This document shows positions 20,591 to 30,918 of a stretch of 64,000 nt of DNA, piece after piece; positions within the stretch are counted from its first letter, which is position 1; every line of letters begins with the position of its first letter. A model generated the notes under the pieces. That model did not search any database, had not been told where the DNA came from, and worked only from the letters and a program-made list of their open reading frames with translations. This DNA comes from Adiantum capillus-veneris (taxonomy: Eukaryota; Streptophyta; Polypodiopsida; Polypodiales; Pteridaceae). The stretch spans positions 18,456,478 to 18,520,477 of the forward strand of contig CM043961.1 of the NCBI GenBank assembly GCA_014529385.2, written 5' to 3'. The translations under genes and the position numbers were made by a program.

Positions 20591-21363
20591 TGTTAGGAAA
20601 TAAGACGTAGCTAAATAGATAATTGAGTAGATTACTTAATGGAGAGAGACAAATTTATATACACGAGATTATAGTGTAGAGAGAGAGAGAGAGAGTACAC
20701 ACGATATACGTGGTTCACCCAATGTGGGCTACGTCCACGGGAAAGCAGCCACTCAATGGCTTTGGTACTTCAAAACAAGAAGTAGTTTACAAAGGGATTA
20801 TACCCTTAATGGAGCTCCCGCCTTGCTTCACTCTCACCACCTCACACTCACCTTGTTGCATCAACTTCACACTATGAAATGTGTGTAGAAATGGCCTCCT
20901 TTTATAGGCCAAAAGGGCTGCCCTCTCTTATGAGAGACAGCCATGTGTAGCCGCCCTTGTGCGAATAAGTCCAAATCGGACCCTCCAATCCGCCCATGTG
21001 TGGCCGCCCTTGAGAAGACAAGTCCACTTTTGAATTCGGCCACCGGCCATTGAATTCGGCCACCGGCCACCGGCCATTGACTTCCGACCACCGGCCACCG
21101 GCCATTGACTTCCGACCACCGGCCATTGGCCATTGACTACCGGCCACCGGCCAACCGACCGGTTGTTTTCTGACCACTTTCCGACCGCCGTCCGGCCATA
21201 ATATTCCGGCAAAAAGGAATATTCCGGCGAAAAAAAGTCTCGGGGGCCTCCACCCCCGAGGCCTTTAAAGTTGCCCCTAATTCTTGTCCGTGAAAATTTT
21301 TGGTTTCCGGTGAGTGATTTTCCTTCACGCACGATGGCTTCTCCTCATAATGGGGGCCTTACA
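20591..21363 (-). mobile_element. LTR-like insertion (about 770 bp) in the coiled-coil ORF
   Basis: The block interrupts the coiled-coil reading. Its ends are TGTAAGG and CCTAACA (minus strand), a near-perfect 7-bp inverted pair with TG...CA. A TATAAAAGG box occurs on the minus strand near 20900, and the block contains an ACGTGGTTCACC...CTACGTCCACGG module that I recall from plant LTRs. This fits a solo LTR. I could not identify a clean 5-bp target duplication, so the exact ends are uncertain. Confidence 0.45.
21040..21165. repeat. GC-rich minisatellite (CGGCCACCGGCCATTGA units)
   Basis: Short units built from CCACCGGCCATTGACTTCCGA are repeated several times with partial units between. The Gly/Trp-rich ORFs across it are artefacts. 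It lies inside the LTR-like insertion. Confidence 0.85.
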
Positions 21364-22195
21364 AATGTGCGCTTTTACCACAGAAAATTACAAGGGTAAA
21401 TCAGGCTCCATACTTAACAGCAAGAAAATGGCCTGACATTGATTCTCTAATTCTAGAATATTGCAGAGAAGCATTGGCTACATCTAACTGCACTTGAATT
21501 TTTTGAGCTGACAGAGAGGTGGTCAGAAGTCAATTCGTGACTTCTGTCAGTTGCTCATCTTTCACCTTGCAGGCATCAGATAATTTAGTGAGGAGGTCAC
21601 CTAACTCCTCCATTTCCTTTTGTTGTTTGTCCCTGGCTATTGGATGTTGTTCCACTTTTGTCTTTAGCTCTTACACTTGCCTTTGGAGATTAGTGATGAT
21701 AATCATCTTGTCTTAGAGCCCTCCTTGAAGAGCATCGATGACCATTTCTAGTTCCTTAGCCTTTGTGCTATGGTTTAAGGCTGCTAAGCGAAGTTTCTCC
21801 GTCATGTCTTGCATCTGCCTTGCATACTCGTTTACTTGTAAAATAACTTCGTCATTGGAATGCCACTCCTCCTGTCTTGCTAGTAGGGATCGGCTTCTTT
21901 TTCCTCATGTCCTTCGCTGTGGTCAGCTTTTTGTGTAGCTTCTGTTCGTTGGGTGAATTCAGAATCTTTTTCTTTGTCAGTCTCTGCTTCTTCATTGGTA
22001 CCTTGGTCTGGTGGTGATGGTGGTGGGCTAGGCATGGGATGGTCCTTTTGTTTCGTCGGCGGTGAGGTGGGTCAGGGAGATGCCTGGCTTTGCTCTTGAG
22101 TAGCCTCTTCCTTAGCTTTCTTTGCCACTTCTATTGATTCTTTCAACTTTAGGGCTTCGGCCTCTTGGTACATTCTTTCTAAATAATCTTTTAGA
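21364..22195 (-). pseudogene. Charged linker and coiled-coil region of the unknown protein
   Basis: On the minus strand a P/S/T-rich and acidic linker (P-S-P-P-P-S-P-P-D-Q, then E-E-A-E-T-D-K-E-K-D) passes into a long coiled-coil-like region. That region has Q-V-N-E-Y-A-R-Q-M-Q-D-M-T-E-K-L, E-L-G-D-L-L-T-K-L-S-D and S-L-S-A-Q-K-I-Q-V-Q-L-D. Several stops and frameshifts break it. The plus-strand ORFs in this interval are shadows of it. It runs up to the LTR-like insertion at 21363. Confidence 0.4.
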
Positions 22196-23352
22196 TCATC
22201 TGCCTCTTTTCTTGTATGATGCTTTGTTCGAGGTCCTTTCAGTCCTATGGGTACCCCCTTTTTCTGGGTCCTTTCTTTGTGCTTGCCTACTACGCTGGTA
22301 AGCCTGTTTTTCTCTTTCAAAATGCACTTGTTTTTTAGCTCGATTCTCTTGGTGGGCAGCCACAGCTTTCCTCTTCATCTCTTCCCTCCTAGCTCTCTTT
22401 TCTTCGTTGTCAGAGCTCTCGCTGCTGTGTCGCTCTGGTGAGCTGTCATTTGATTCATCACCTGATTTAAAAGATCTTTTATCTGATCTTGTAGCTCTTG
22501 GAGAGGGTTGTGCTGCCAAGATCCATGTATTCTGATCAGGGGCATGCGATAGGTTATCAGCCATTCCGATGGCATGATAGGCTATTCTTATCAACACTTC
22601 TGGCACACCCAAGTATGTTATTTTACCCTCCTTCTTGGTGGCCTTCAAGGTTGTCAAGACATACTGCACGTGGTCCACAAGCTGCCTTGTTGTTGACTTC
22701 AGAACTTGAGTAAAGGTGGTCGCCACGGCGTAATTTGGTGTCGTGTACCTTGGTGGCCTTTTTGCCAGGAAATGGAAGTGTTGATGGTAAAGACGGGCTG
22801 GCTCTTCCACTTGTTTGTGGATGAGATCGTCGAATGTAGCCATGGTTGTTTCCTTTGTAAATGTGCCCGCGGTTTTTCTGTCTCTTGCCCGCATGGTCAT
22901 TCCTTCAGTGGGCAATTTGAGTGCCCCTGCCACTATCTCTTTTGTAATTAGTACCTCGACCTTGTTCCCTTGGGTGTCTGATATCTGGGCGGTTCCGTCT
23001 TCTTTGATTGTGGACAGAAGCTCGTAAGCTTTCTGAAAGTCCACTCCGCAAGGCTCTTGTTCGTAGAAATGTCTGAGCCTCAACCTGCGGTTAGCCTCTT
23101 TGGTTTCTGGCTTTGCAGCTACATCATAGACCTCTTTAGGCAGGAGCTGCAACTCCACCTGATGCCCTTCTTCACTCTTGAATCTGCCAGTGAAGACCGT
23201 GGTGTGGTGTTCTTCCAGTTGTTCTTCAGAAAGATAGGATGCTTTTGCCACCTTGACTGACTCAGGGTCCAATTGATACACAGGCAGTTCTTGTAGTTTC
23301 TCTTTTTGGTTTAGCTTCTTCTTAGCCTTCTCCGCGGCTTGCTTTGCTCCTG
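22196..23352 (-). pseudogene. N-terminal domain of unknown coiled-coil protein (retroelement-like)
   Basis: A 361-codon ORF is open upstream to 23352, where the minus strand reads TTGAACAG|GAGCAAAG, a possible 3' splice site. The protein begins with a basic helix, then a folded region including V-L-I-T-K-E-I-V-A-G-A-L-K-L-P-T-E-G. That wording is similar to what I recall from uncharacterised plant transposon ORFs. A Ser/Arg/Glu-rich segment follows, and the frame is lost in a K/R-rich end, where the overlapping frame 22072-22320 takes over. It has no gag, protease or RT motif. It could be a 3' accessory protein of element D, which lies directly upstream in the same orientation, or belong to a separate non-autonomous element. 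Confidence 0.4.
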
Positions 23353-25642
23353 TTCAATGAATAGAGTGCAAAGTTAGCAGGTTTGTCGGATTTTTCTCTG
23401 GAAAGTCCTTTTAGAGTGAAATACTGATAATCTGGTCCAAATTGCTTCAAATCAATTTTTGAACAAGCAAAGATGCATAAAATCATGCAAGGAACAAAAT
23501 TGTATGGTCAAAACAAAAATTTGCAACCAAAGTAAATAATCGCGATTATTTACAGCTGAGGAAAATTTTCAGCTTTTTGCAAACTTGGCTCTATAGGCTT
23601 GAAGTATATGCCAAATACATGCTCTGAGTGAAATATGGACTCATTTGGATGCACAAGTTGAAAATGGTACCAGATTTTGGCTTTAGGTCTCTGAAACAGT
23701 AGATATAAAGGAAAATTGAGATTTTGAAATCCAAATTGATTCAAAGTTGGCTATGGGCTTATCACAACATGTATTTTGGATATATGATGGCCAAATATCA
23801 AAATTCCCCAATTTTGATCAAAAAGTAAATAATCACAATTATTAACTTTCTTCCAAAATTGACATTTTTTGGCACAAATTGGTTCTAGGCATGGTATAGC
23901 CCTTGGATATGAGATATGAAGTGATTTGGATCAAGAAAAGTTGTTCAATACATGTCTACACATGATAGGTGAGGTGATTTGACAATTTCCAAGCAAAAAT
24001 GATGCAAAAGTAAATAATCGCAATTATTAACTTCAGTGACAAAAACTTTATAAAACTCACAAATTTTGACCTAGACATGTTTCATACACCTAATACAAGT
24101 CCTAAATTGAATTTGGTCAAGTTTGATCATGCCGGCATCACTTTGTGCTATGTCGACTCTGAAATCACCGTTTTTTGTGATTACTCTGTCTGTTGGGTTG
24201 GTCGGTCAACTTTGAGGCTTTGGACTTGTCCGTAATATAGTCGTGAAGCTACCTGTCCAATTCTAGCTCATTTGGAGTCAGTTTGGCCTCGTATGTCAAA
24301 TTTGATGCTTTGTAACGTTGGAGCCATTTTTTGCTTTTCGAGGGCTTTGCTTGATGGCTTTCACCAAACCAATCATATACCTTGTATATGAACCTCATTA
24401 GCAAGCCATCTGTGGAGTCCGGTCGAAATTCTGGCATTTGCCAAAAACCTAACTTTTCTACTGGGGACCCCCTTGACCCCAACCAAATGGTCATCTGATA
24501 GTATAGAAAGGTTCTATTATGTTAGGACATGCTATGGTTCAAATCCCATATTTGGTCAAGTTGACAGGTCGCTATGGTCAGTTTTAGGTCGTAGGTCTTC
24601 GTGCACTGCTCGGTTTCTAGGGTTCTTTCTAAGGCTTTAGACTAGCTACCGGCTGTACAAAATGGATCATTATGGAGTAAATAACTTACCCCTCATGTCT
24701 CGTGTGAGATGGCGCTGAAAAAGGCCAACTGTGGGCTCCAGAAATGTCGCGCGAAAGAGGCCGAAATCTCTGTCCGCAAAGGCTCCAAGTGGAAATGAGG
24801 CGGTTTTAGCCTACCACGGATATCTATACCTGGACTTCCCGAACCAAATTTCCCCAGATTCCCCCATTAGTCCTATTAGGCCGTGAAATCTATGTTAGAA
24901 TCAAAAATTTCTCTGATCGAATACCTGTAGCTCATTCTGCAAGAATTTTGCAAAAGTAGGCCTGGCCGCCTAATTTAAGCTTCTCGCTTTCATCTTCTGA
25001 TTTCATTGAAAATTTTTGTGCTTGTCCGCCTTGTCCTTTTGATCACCATCGTGTCTTCAATTTTTTCATCTAAGCTTTCCTTCTATTTATTATTAATTTT
25101 GACCTATTTATTTGAAAAAATCAAAGAAAATAGCAAAATGCTCTAAAAAAGTAAAGTAAAAATTCAAAAAATCCCTTGAAAAAAACAGCTTTATTATTTT
25201 TTGTTGGATTTCTCCATTTTTAGGCCTCCTTATCAACAAAAATGATGAAAAATATCCAAAAAGGACTATTTTTTATGATTTTCTGATAGTATATACACTA
25301 TTTACACTCATTGGGAAGATATTATCAATGAATTATCTCTTGTTGATGAATTATAAGGACATTATTAGGTAATTTTGCAAAAAAATCACATGTTAGCATG
25401 GAACTTTTTCCTCCCTCCTCAAACATTGCCCTTAATTACTTATTACTTAGTACTTAGTGCCCTTCCACCCCTCCTAGATGGTGTACTCCGGGACGATTGC
25501 GTGCATGGGTTGAACAATTATTTCTATGCATAGCCGTGATTGGCTCTACCATGATATGAAAATCAATGCAATTCAAACCAATATGCTGTGCAAGAGCTGG
25601 GTCTTGAGTAAATAACTCAAGGGTTTTCGATGTCGAGGTTTG
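23353..25642. other. AT-rich non-coding stretch between element D pol and the coiled-coil ORF
   Basis: No supported ORF in about 2.3 kb. A 22-bp perfect palindrome (23532-23553) and two near copies (23825-23846 and 24010-24031) share GTAAATAATC. Purine-rich minus-strand runs near 25410-25470 could be a polypurine tract of D, but no LTR pair supports that. If D and the coiled-coil protein belong together, this would be an intron-like spacer. Confidence 0.4.
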
Positions 25643-26470
25643 CTACTGATGTCTTTCAAAGAGCAAACCTTGTAGCTTTTGTGCTCTCTGTTTGATTGTA
25701 CCATCAGGGTGTTTTAGCACGCTGATTGCTTGAGCTGTTGGTAGCACGTTAGACTGTTGTCGAGCTTTTTCTCTCCATTGGTAGCTTGATTGGCTTGGTG
25801 TCACATGGTGTGATGAAGTCTGTTGAGACTTAACTCGCCACTGCTTGATTGGTTTCGCGGTTTGTGGAGAAGATAAGTGCTCCTTTTTCTTCCAAAGCCT
25901 TTTCATGTTAGGTTCCTTGCTCGTAGATGCTCGATTCTGTGCTCGAATCATTAGAACCGTCTTATGTTTTTTCGGTGAAGTTTTAGGCACCCAGATCTGA
26001 ATTGGTTTATCCTTAAGTTGTGCTTTTGGTACCCAAATATGCCTGACTCCTTGCATGCTACCTATAGCATTTGATTTTCGAGGGGATGGAGAAGATTGGC
26101 TTCGTGGATTGGTCTGCCGATTGCTTCTTTTCCATTCCTCCTTGCTTGGTGCAACTGGAACAATGAGTTGCCCTCCTTTATGTGATAGCTTTAGCTGATT
26201 CGTATCCCAATATGGTACTGCTTTGTATGTACGCATCCAGGGAATTCCAAGAATCATCGTCTCATTTATGTGTTCATCTGGCAAGCATACAAACGGATGC
26301 GGACATGAACATCCATGTACTACCACGTTCAAGTTGACTACTCCCAATGTTGGAGTTGGATTCTTGTTGCATCCTTTGATTGTCGCTATTCCTGCTGTCA
26401 ATGGTTGACTTGTTGCCTTCTTGTATGTGGAATAACTTACTGCATTCACTCTAGCTCCTGTGTCTACCAA
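25643..26470 (-). pseudogene. Second aspartic-protease-like domain and WVPK tail, element D
   Basis: This lies after integrase. The frame starts in A-L-V-D-T-G-A-R-V-N-A-V-S-Y (catalytic Asp codon at 26464-26462), a canonical retropepsin D-T-G with its hydrophobic neighbours. It continues with G-x-x-x-L-N-V-V-V-H-G and the C-terminal M-I-L-G-I-P-W-M, which is the usual second retropepsin signature. A tail of about 170 residues follows with H-I-W-V-P-K and I-W-V-P-K and later decayed W-R-x-K repeats. D also has a normal protease upstream of reverse transcriptase (43744-44421), so this is an extra one. The first residues overlap the previous frame by a few bases because of a frameshift. It ends at TGA near 25643. 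Confidence 0.7.
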
Positions 26471-26715
26471 AGCATTGGTGCTATGATTGTTGAGTTGTCA
26501 TCTGTTGAAAATGCATTTTTAGGTAATTCCCATTGTCGATCATCTAGTTCCAAAGTGTTGATAGGAATTGGTATCTGTTGATCCTTGAGAGCAGCTTTAC
26601 GTTTGAGTACCCGAAGTCTACCTTCCTCTTGGGCTTCATCAATAACTTGTTGTCGCTTGATCTTCCTTTGTTTGGCTGCATGCATTCTCTCTAGCAATTC
26701 ATTGGTTAGTGGCAA
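26464..26715 (-). pseudogene. Charged helical linker between integrase and second protease, element D
   Basis: An 83-codon frame rich in K, R, E and Q (E-L-L-E-R-M-H-A-A-K-Q-R-K-I-K-R-Q-Q), followed by an acidic D-D-R-Q-W-E-L-P-K-N end. It parallels the linker of element C (about 38740-38960), where P-L-S-Q-E-E-L-R-A-I-H precedes a K/Q/E helix and an acidic W segment before its D-T-G. Shared order in two elements supports one protein. Confidence 0.6.
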
Positions 26716-26724
26716 ATTTTATTT

Positions 26725-26890
26725 CTTTAAACGACATCCACTAATCCAATTAGCCATTGGTTCACCATCTACGGTGGACAATTTTACTACTCCACTTGGA
26801 GATACATCTTTAAACGACATCCACTAATCCAATTAGCCATTGGTTCACCATCTACGGTGGACAATTTCACTACTCCACTTGGAGATACAT
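26725..26890. repeat. 83-bp tandem duplication inside element D
   Basis: Unit 26725-26807 is repeated at 26808-26890 with a single T/C difference that I can see. It duplicates the end of the integrase C-terminal coding region and, since 83 is not a multiple of three, shifts the frame. Confidence 0.9.
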
Positions 26891-27694
26891 CTTCAATGAT
26901 AAATGGTCCATTTCCCTTTTTCTTAAACTTGGGAATGCGTTGCTTAAGGGAATAGACTAAAACTGCGTCCCCTTTCTTGAAAATTTTTGTGATTAAGTGG
27001 GAATCAAAAAACTATTTTTGTTTCCTCTTTTGTGCATAGATATGAGCTACACTAGTTAGCCTTTTCCCGTCTAGCTTTTCCAAATCTTCAAGTCTTTTTG
27101 ACAATTCATGTCCAATCCACTCAAGATTCTGTGCTACCCTTAATGTCATCAATAGAAATTCTATTGGTAGTATGGCATCAAGACCATAAACAACGCTAAA
27201 GGGTGTAGCATTTAAAGCTGTTTTGAGTGAAACTCGATAAGCCCATAGAGCAGCATGGAGATTCATTTCCCAGTCTATCCTTCTTGAACTAACCACTTTG
27301 TTCAGTACCGAGCTAAGAATTTTATTTGTATGCTCAACTTGTCCGTTTGCTTGTGGGTGATAGGGAGCTGATTTGTTATGGATAACCATAAACTCATTAA
27401 TACTCTATTACCTCATTGAGGAAATGAGTTCCCTGATCACTGACAATCTCTATCGGCAGTCCATATCTCGTGAATACATACTCACATAAGAATTCAGCAG
27501 TGGTTTTGGCATCATTCTTTTGAGTCGCTTTAGCCTCGGTCCACTTGGTCAAATAGTTCGTAGCTACAATTATATATTGAGCTTGGGTTCTATGAGCAGG
27601 TGTCTATATCAGTCCAACAAAATCTATACCCCATTTTGCGAAGGCTCTAGCCCCCATCATTGGTCTTAAGGGAATGTTGTCTACTCGTGTTGGC
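26891..27694 (-). pseudogene. int: Integrase catalytic core and C-terminal domain, element D
   Basis: The minus strand encodes K-W-G-I-D-F-V-G (first Asp), S-D-Q-G-T-H-F (second Asp) and H-P-Q-A-N-G-Q-V-E-H-T-N (catalytic Glu), so the DDE residues survive. Small indels near 27390-27420 split the core, and a TAG lies after the first motif. The open part 27012-27389 covers the end of the core and the following helix. Downstream, F-K-K-G-D-A-V-L-V-Y and G-N-G-P-F-I-I form the C-terminal domain. No chromodomain is seen. Confidence 0.8.
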
Positions 27695-28075
27695 ATTTTT
27701 GCTTGTTGACAAGCATCACACCTTCAAACATATTCTTTGGCATCTGCAAAAAGTGTTGGCCACCATATGCCTGCCATCAAGATTGCTCTTGCAGTGGTCT
27801 CACTAGAAAAGTGACCTCCTGCTAATCCAACATGTGCTTGTTCTATAATTTGAATATACTCGTTTTCATTTGCACAAAGACGCAAATGTTGATCTTTACC
27901 TCTCCGATACAATTGGTTCCCAATAAGAGCATAGTCTCTTGCTTCAGTTTCAATTGCTCTTTGACAGCGTTTACTCATATCCTCAGGAAATGTTCGACTC
28001 GATAAGTAAGTAACTAGATAATTACTCCACTTAGAAACAGGTGACATTTGAAACAATGTTACATGAGAAATGGGT
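27695..28075 (-). pseudogene. Integrase zinc-binding module, second copy, element D
   Basis: Following a linker (V-S-K-W-S-N-Y-L-V-T-Y-L), the frame reads A-L-I-G-N-Q-L-Y-R-R-G-K-D, then Q-A-H-V-G-L-A-G-G-H, G-I-W-W-P-T-L, and after one TGA at 27724 the pair C-D-A-C-Q-Q. This is a complete H-x6-H...C-x2-C module immediately before the catalytic core and corresponds to the single module of element C (37600-37841). Confidence 0.75.
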
Positions 28076-28424
28076 GGTTGTTTTTTACATTGAGGGCAAT
28101 CTTTTACAAAAGATCTAACATCTCTCCTCATAGTCGGCCAAAATACTCCAAGTCTTAATATTGTTGCATAGTTTGATCTTCTGCAAAGTGAAGTCCTACT
28201 ATGGTAACATGTGCTTGACTTAGGTATTGTTCCTTTTCTTCAGGATTAATGCATAAAAGCAATATCCCATCTTGATTTCTTTTATATAGCCTTTCAGCTA
28301 GTAATTGATACATAGTCAATTGCTCGATTAAATCAATTGTGATAGGATGTGGTATTTGTGAATCCACTTGAGCTATTGTCATCAATGACACAATGTTTTC
28401 CAAACATCTAGGTATCATTTCCAC
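28076..28424 (-). pseudogene. Integrase zinc-binding module, first (extra) copy, element D
   Basis: The minus strand gives L-L-A-E-R-L-Y-K-R-N-Q-D-G, Q-A-H-V-T-I-V-G-L-H-F, then after a one-base frameshift near 28170 A-T-I-L-R-L-G-V-F-W-P-T-M and C-P-Q-C-K-K. This is again H-x6-H and C-x2-C, directly preceding the second module. Related gypsy integrases have one such module. The two are clearly diverged, so the duplication is not recent. Confidence 0.7.
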
Positions 28425-29485
28425 GGAGACAAATAGGCATCTGGTAGATCATCGTTTACCCCTTTAGTTGATTCCCTTGAAACAATCCTTGACAAATGAC
28501 CTGCTCGTTGATGTGTAGTGTCTTTTTCTACAACCACAGTGAAATCAAATTTGAGAAGAATGATGAACCATCTCACTATTCTCCCTGTGCTGCATGGCTT
28601 GTTGACCAAATATAACAAGGCTTGGTGGTCCACAAAGAACACAAACTTGTTGGCTAATAGGTAATATTTATACTTTTTAACGGCATAGATCATTCCTAGT
28701 CCTTCTCTTTCAGTGGTGATGTAGTTATTTTCTGCCATGTTCAATTGTCGGCTAGCATAAGAAATAGGAAAGTCAATTTTTCTATCTCCTGGTTGGGCTA
28801 GTATACAACCAATAGCAAAGTTTGAAGCATCTACATGTACGTGGAATACCTTATCCAAATCTGGTGCTTTCAATATTGGAGTTGAGGTGAGAGCTTGCTT
28901 AAGCTTCATGAAGGATTCTTCACATGCCTCGGTCCATTCAAAGTGCGTAATCAAGCTATACATGGGTTTTGCAATTATAGCGTACATGTAGATGAACCGT
29001 CGGTAATATCCACAATGTCCCATGAAGGCTTGTACCCCCTTGACTGTTATTGGTCTAGGCAAATCAGCAATGACATGAATCTTCTCAATATCGGTAGCTA
29101 CGTCGTTTTTAGACACGATATGTCCAAGAATTTTCCCTTGTATTCCCATGAATGTGCACTTTTCAGGGTTTAAGCAAATCCTGTAAAGTCTACATTTCTC
29201 GAATACCTTTTTGAGGTGTTCAAAATGATCATCCCGGATTGACAAATGTACGTATAGATCATCCATGTATACTTCTAAGAATTTTCGAAGATACTCTTTG
29301 AAAGCATGGCTCATCAATCTCTGAAATGTGGCTGGAGCGTTAGTTAACCCAAACGGCATAAATTGATAGGCAAATATACCCCATTCTCTTGCAAAAGCAG
29401 TTTTATGCTGATCTTTTGGGTCAACCAAAAGTTGATTGTACCCCGAAAATCCATCTAAGGAGTTGTAAGCTTCTTTTCCTGCCAC
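28415..29485 (-). pseudogene. pol: Reverse transcriptase palm and RNase H, element D
   Basis: A 356-codon open frame with S-L-D-G-F-S-G-Y-N-Q, M-P-F-G-L-T-N-A-P-A-T-F and the catalytic Y-M-D-D, then the thumb, then RNase H with H-V-D-A-S-N-F-A-I-G, E-R-E-G-L and D-H-Q-A-L. It ends in R-A-G-H-L-S-R-I, the usual RNase H end. A TGA at 29486-29488 separates it from the upstream fingers in the same frame. It loses frame at about 28430 before the first zinc module. Only one RNase H is present, unlike element B. Confidence 0.9.
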
Positions 29486-29673
29486 TCATTCTATAATATG
29501 CTTAGTAATCCGAAGAGGAAAGTTGTCTCTAATGGTAGCTGCATTCACCTTTTTGAGATTAACACACACTCGTAATTTCCCATTCTTCTTAGGTACTACC
29601 ACAATTGGAGACACCCAATCTGTGTTTTCAATTTCGTAAATGAATTCAGCTTCCTTTAGTTTTTCAATCCCTT
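29486..29673 (-). pseudogene. pol: Reverse transcriptase fingers, element D (after C insertion)
   Basis: The minus strand has E-A-E-F-I-Y-E-I-E-N, W-V-S-P-I-V-V-V-P-K-K-N-G and C-V-N-L-K-K-V-N-A-A-T, the conserved start of gypsy reverse transcriptase. At 29673 it is cut by the 5' LTR of C and continues at 42724 on the other side of C. Codons upstream of 29673 that read into the LTR are not native. Confidence 0.9.
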
Positions 29674-30232
29674 TGTTAACCCTCACGGCACACGGACACC
29701 CTATGATCTATAAACGTTGTATTGTTTAGAGTCAGGTACCGGGCTTGTTGGACCAATAGGAACAGGGTAAGGGTGATCGCCGATGACAGGCTCACTCTAA
29801 CTGGAATATTCAAGGAGTTAGTTGGCTAAGTATGGGCGCCCAAGTGTGAATGGGGTGAGCTCATATAAAAGCCACTAAACCTAATTTTTACTCATTCTCT
29901 CATTGTGCAATAGAAGCTGCTCTTGCTCCATCTCCACCTTCTCCTTCACCATCTCCTTGTGTGTTTGTGTCTGTGTGTGTACGTGAGAGAGAGAGAGAGT
30001 GTGTGAGAGTGTGTGTGTGATCGAGCGTTGCGGTGGCACGACGGCAGCGAGGCGGTTGAGCGCGGCGTAGCGGCGTCTCCCTCTTCTTCGCGACACGGGA
30101 ATCCTTCATTCACAACTACGCAGGAAGGTGAGTGACACACCATTCTTCCTTGTGAGCTTGTCTGTTGTATGACTGTGTGCTAGGAGCCTTTGTGGCTCGC
30201 ACACGGCGCGTAGCAAGTCCCTAGCCGTGACA
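29674..30232 (+). repeat. 5' LTR of element C (559 bp)
   Basis: Runs from TGTTAACCC to CCGTGACA. A TATAAAAG box is near 29864 and a GT/GA tract of moderate length lies at about 29957-30020. Confidence 0.95.
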
Positions 30233-30236
30233 TTTT

Positions 30237-30253
30237 TGGCGCCGTTGCCGGGG
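30237..30253 (+). other. Primer binding site, element C
   Basis: TGGCGCCGTTGCCGGGG follows the 5' LTR by four bases. This is the primer site familiar from Athila/Tat-type plant gypsy elements. Confidence 0.9.
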
Positions 30254-30918
30254 AGCTGCTGCGCGTGAAGCTCCAATGGCGACCTGTAAATTGTATTGAA
30301 GCTATTTTTTATGTAGGAAAGGCGCGGCTTAAGTTTGATTATTGTTGTTATGCAAAAACAGTAGAGAAAGACACAATGTTGTTGAATGCATTCAAGTTTT
30401 CTGTGTTCTGTTAAGCTCTTTTTTGCTAGTTCTATTAAGCTCAGATTTCAGCTTACACAGTTATCATTTCTTGCGTTTTTGCATTTTCTGCATTTTCTGG
30501 TTTGCACTGCACAGTTCTGTCAAGTTTCAATTTTCTGCATTTTCTGGTTTGTGCACAGTTAGGCGCACAGTTAGTTAATTAAGTAGGTTAGTAATTAGGT
30601 GAACCACTGATTAGCAGGTCAGTAGGTAGGTGGGACAGTAAATAGTTAAGTGAGGTCAACGCGTACCAAATAATATCCAAAATAAATAAATAAATAATAA
30701 TAATAATAATTTAAAAAATCGAAAAATAAAAACGTGAGTGAGGGGGAGGTTATAAAAATGGACGGGAAAAAATCAAAAATATTTAAGTGTGGAATATTTA
30801 AGGTTATTCCACGACACGCTCTCAAAAATCTAGCAAAAAAACAAACAAAAAACACGCAAAAAACTAGTCACAAGGCCTCCTAGAGCAGCTTTTTGACACT
30901 TGAGGGTATCAAAAGCAC
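30254..30918 (+). other. Untranslated leader of element C
   Basis: T-rich then A-rich leader between the primer binding site and the gag start. I see no supported gene; short open frames here lack motifs. Confidence 0.6.

Noticed and set aside
20867-21332. Gly/Trp-rich minus-strand ORFs
   Set aside because: They come from the GC-rich minisatellite in the LTR-like insertion.
24249-24494. 81-codon minus-strand ORF
   Set aside because: Isolated in AT-rich non-coding DNA, no motif, and no continuity with the neighbouring coding regions.
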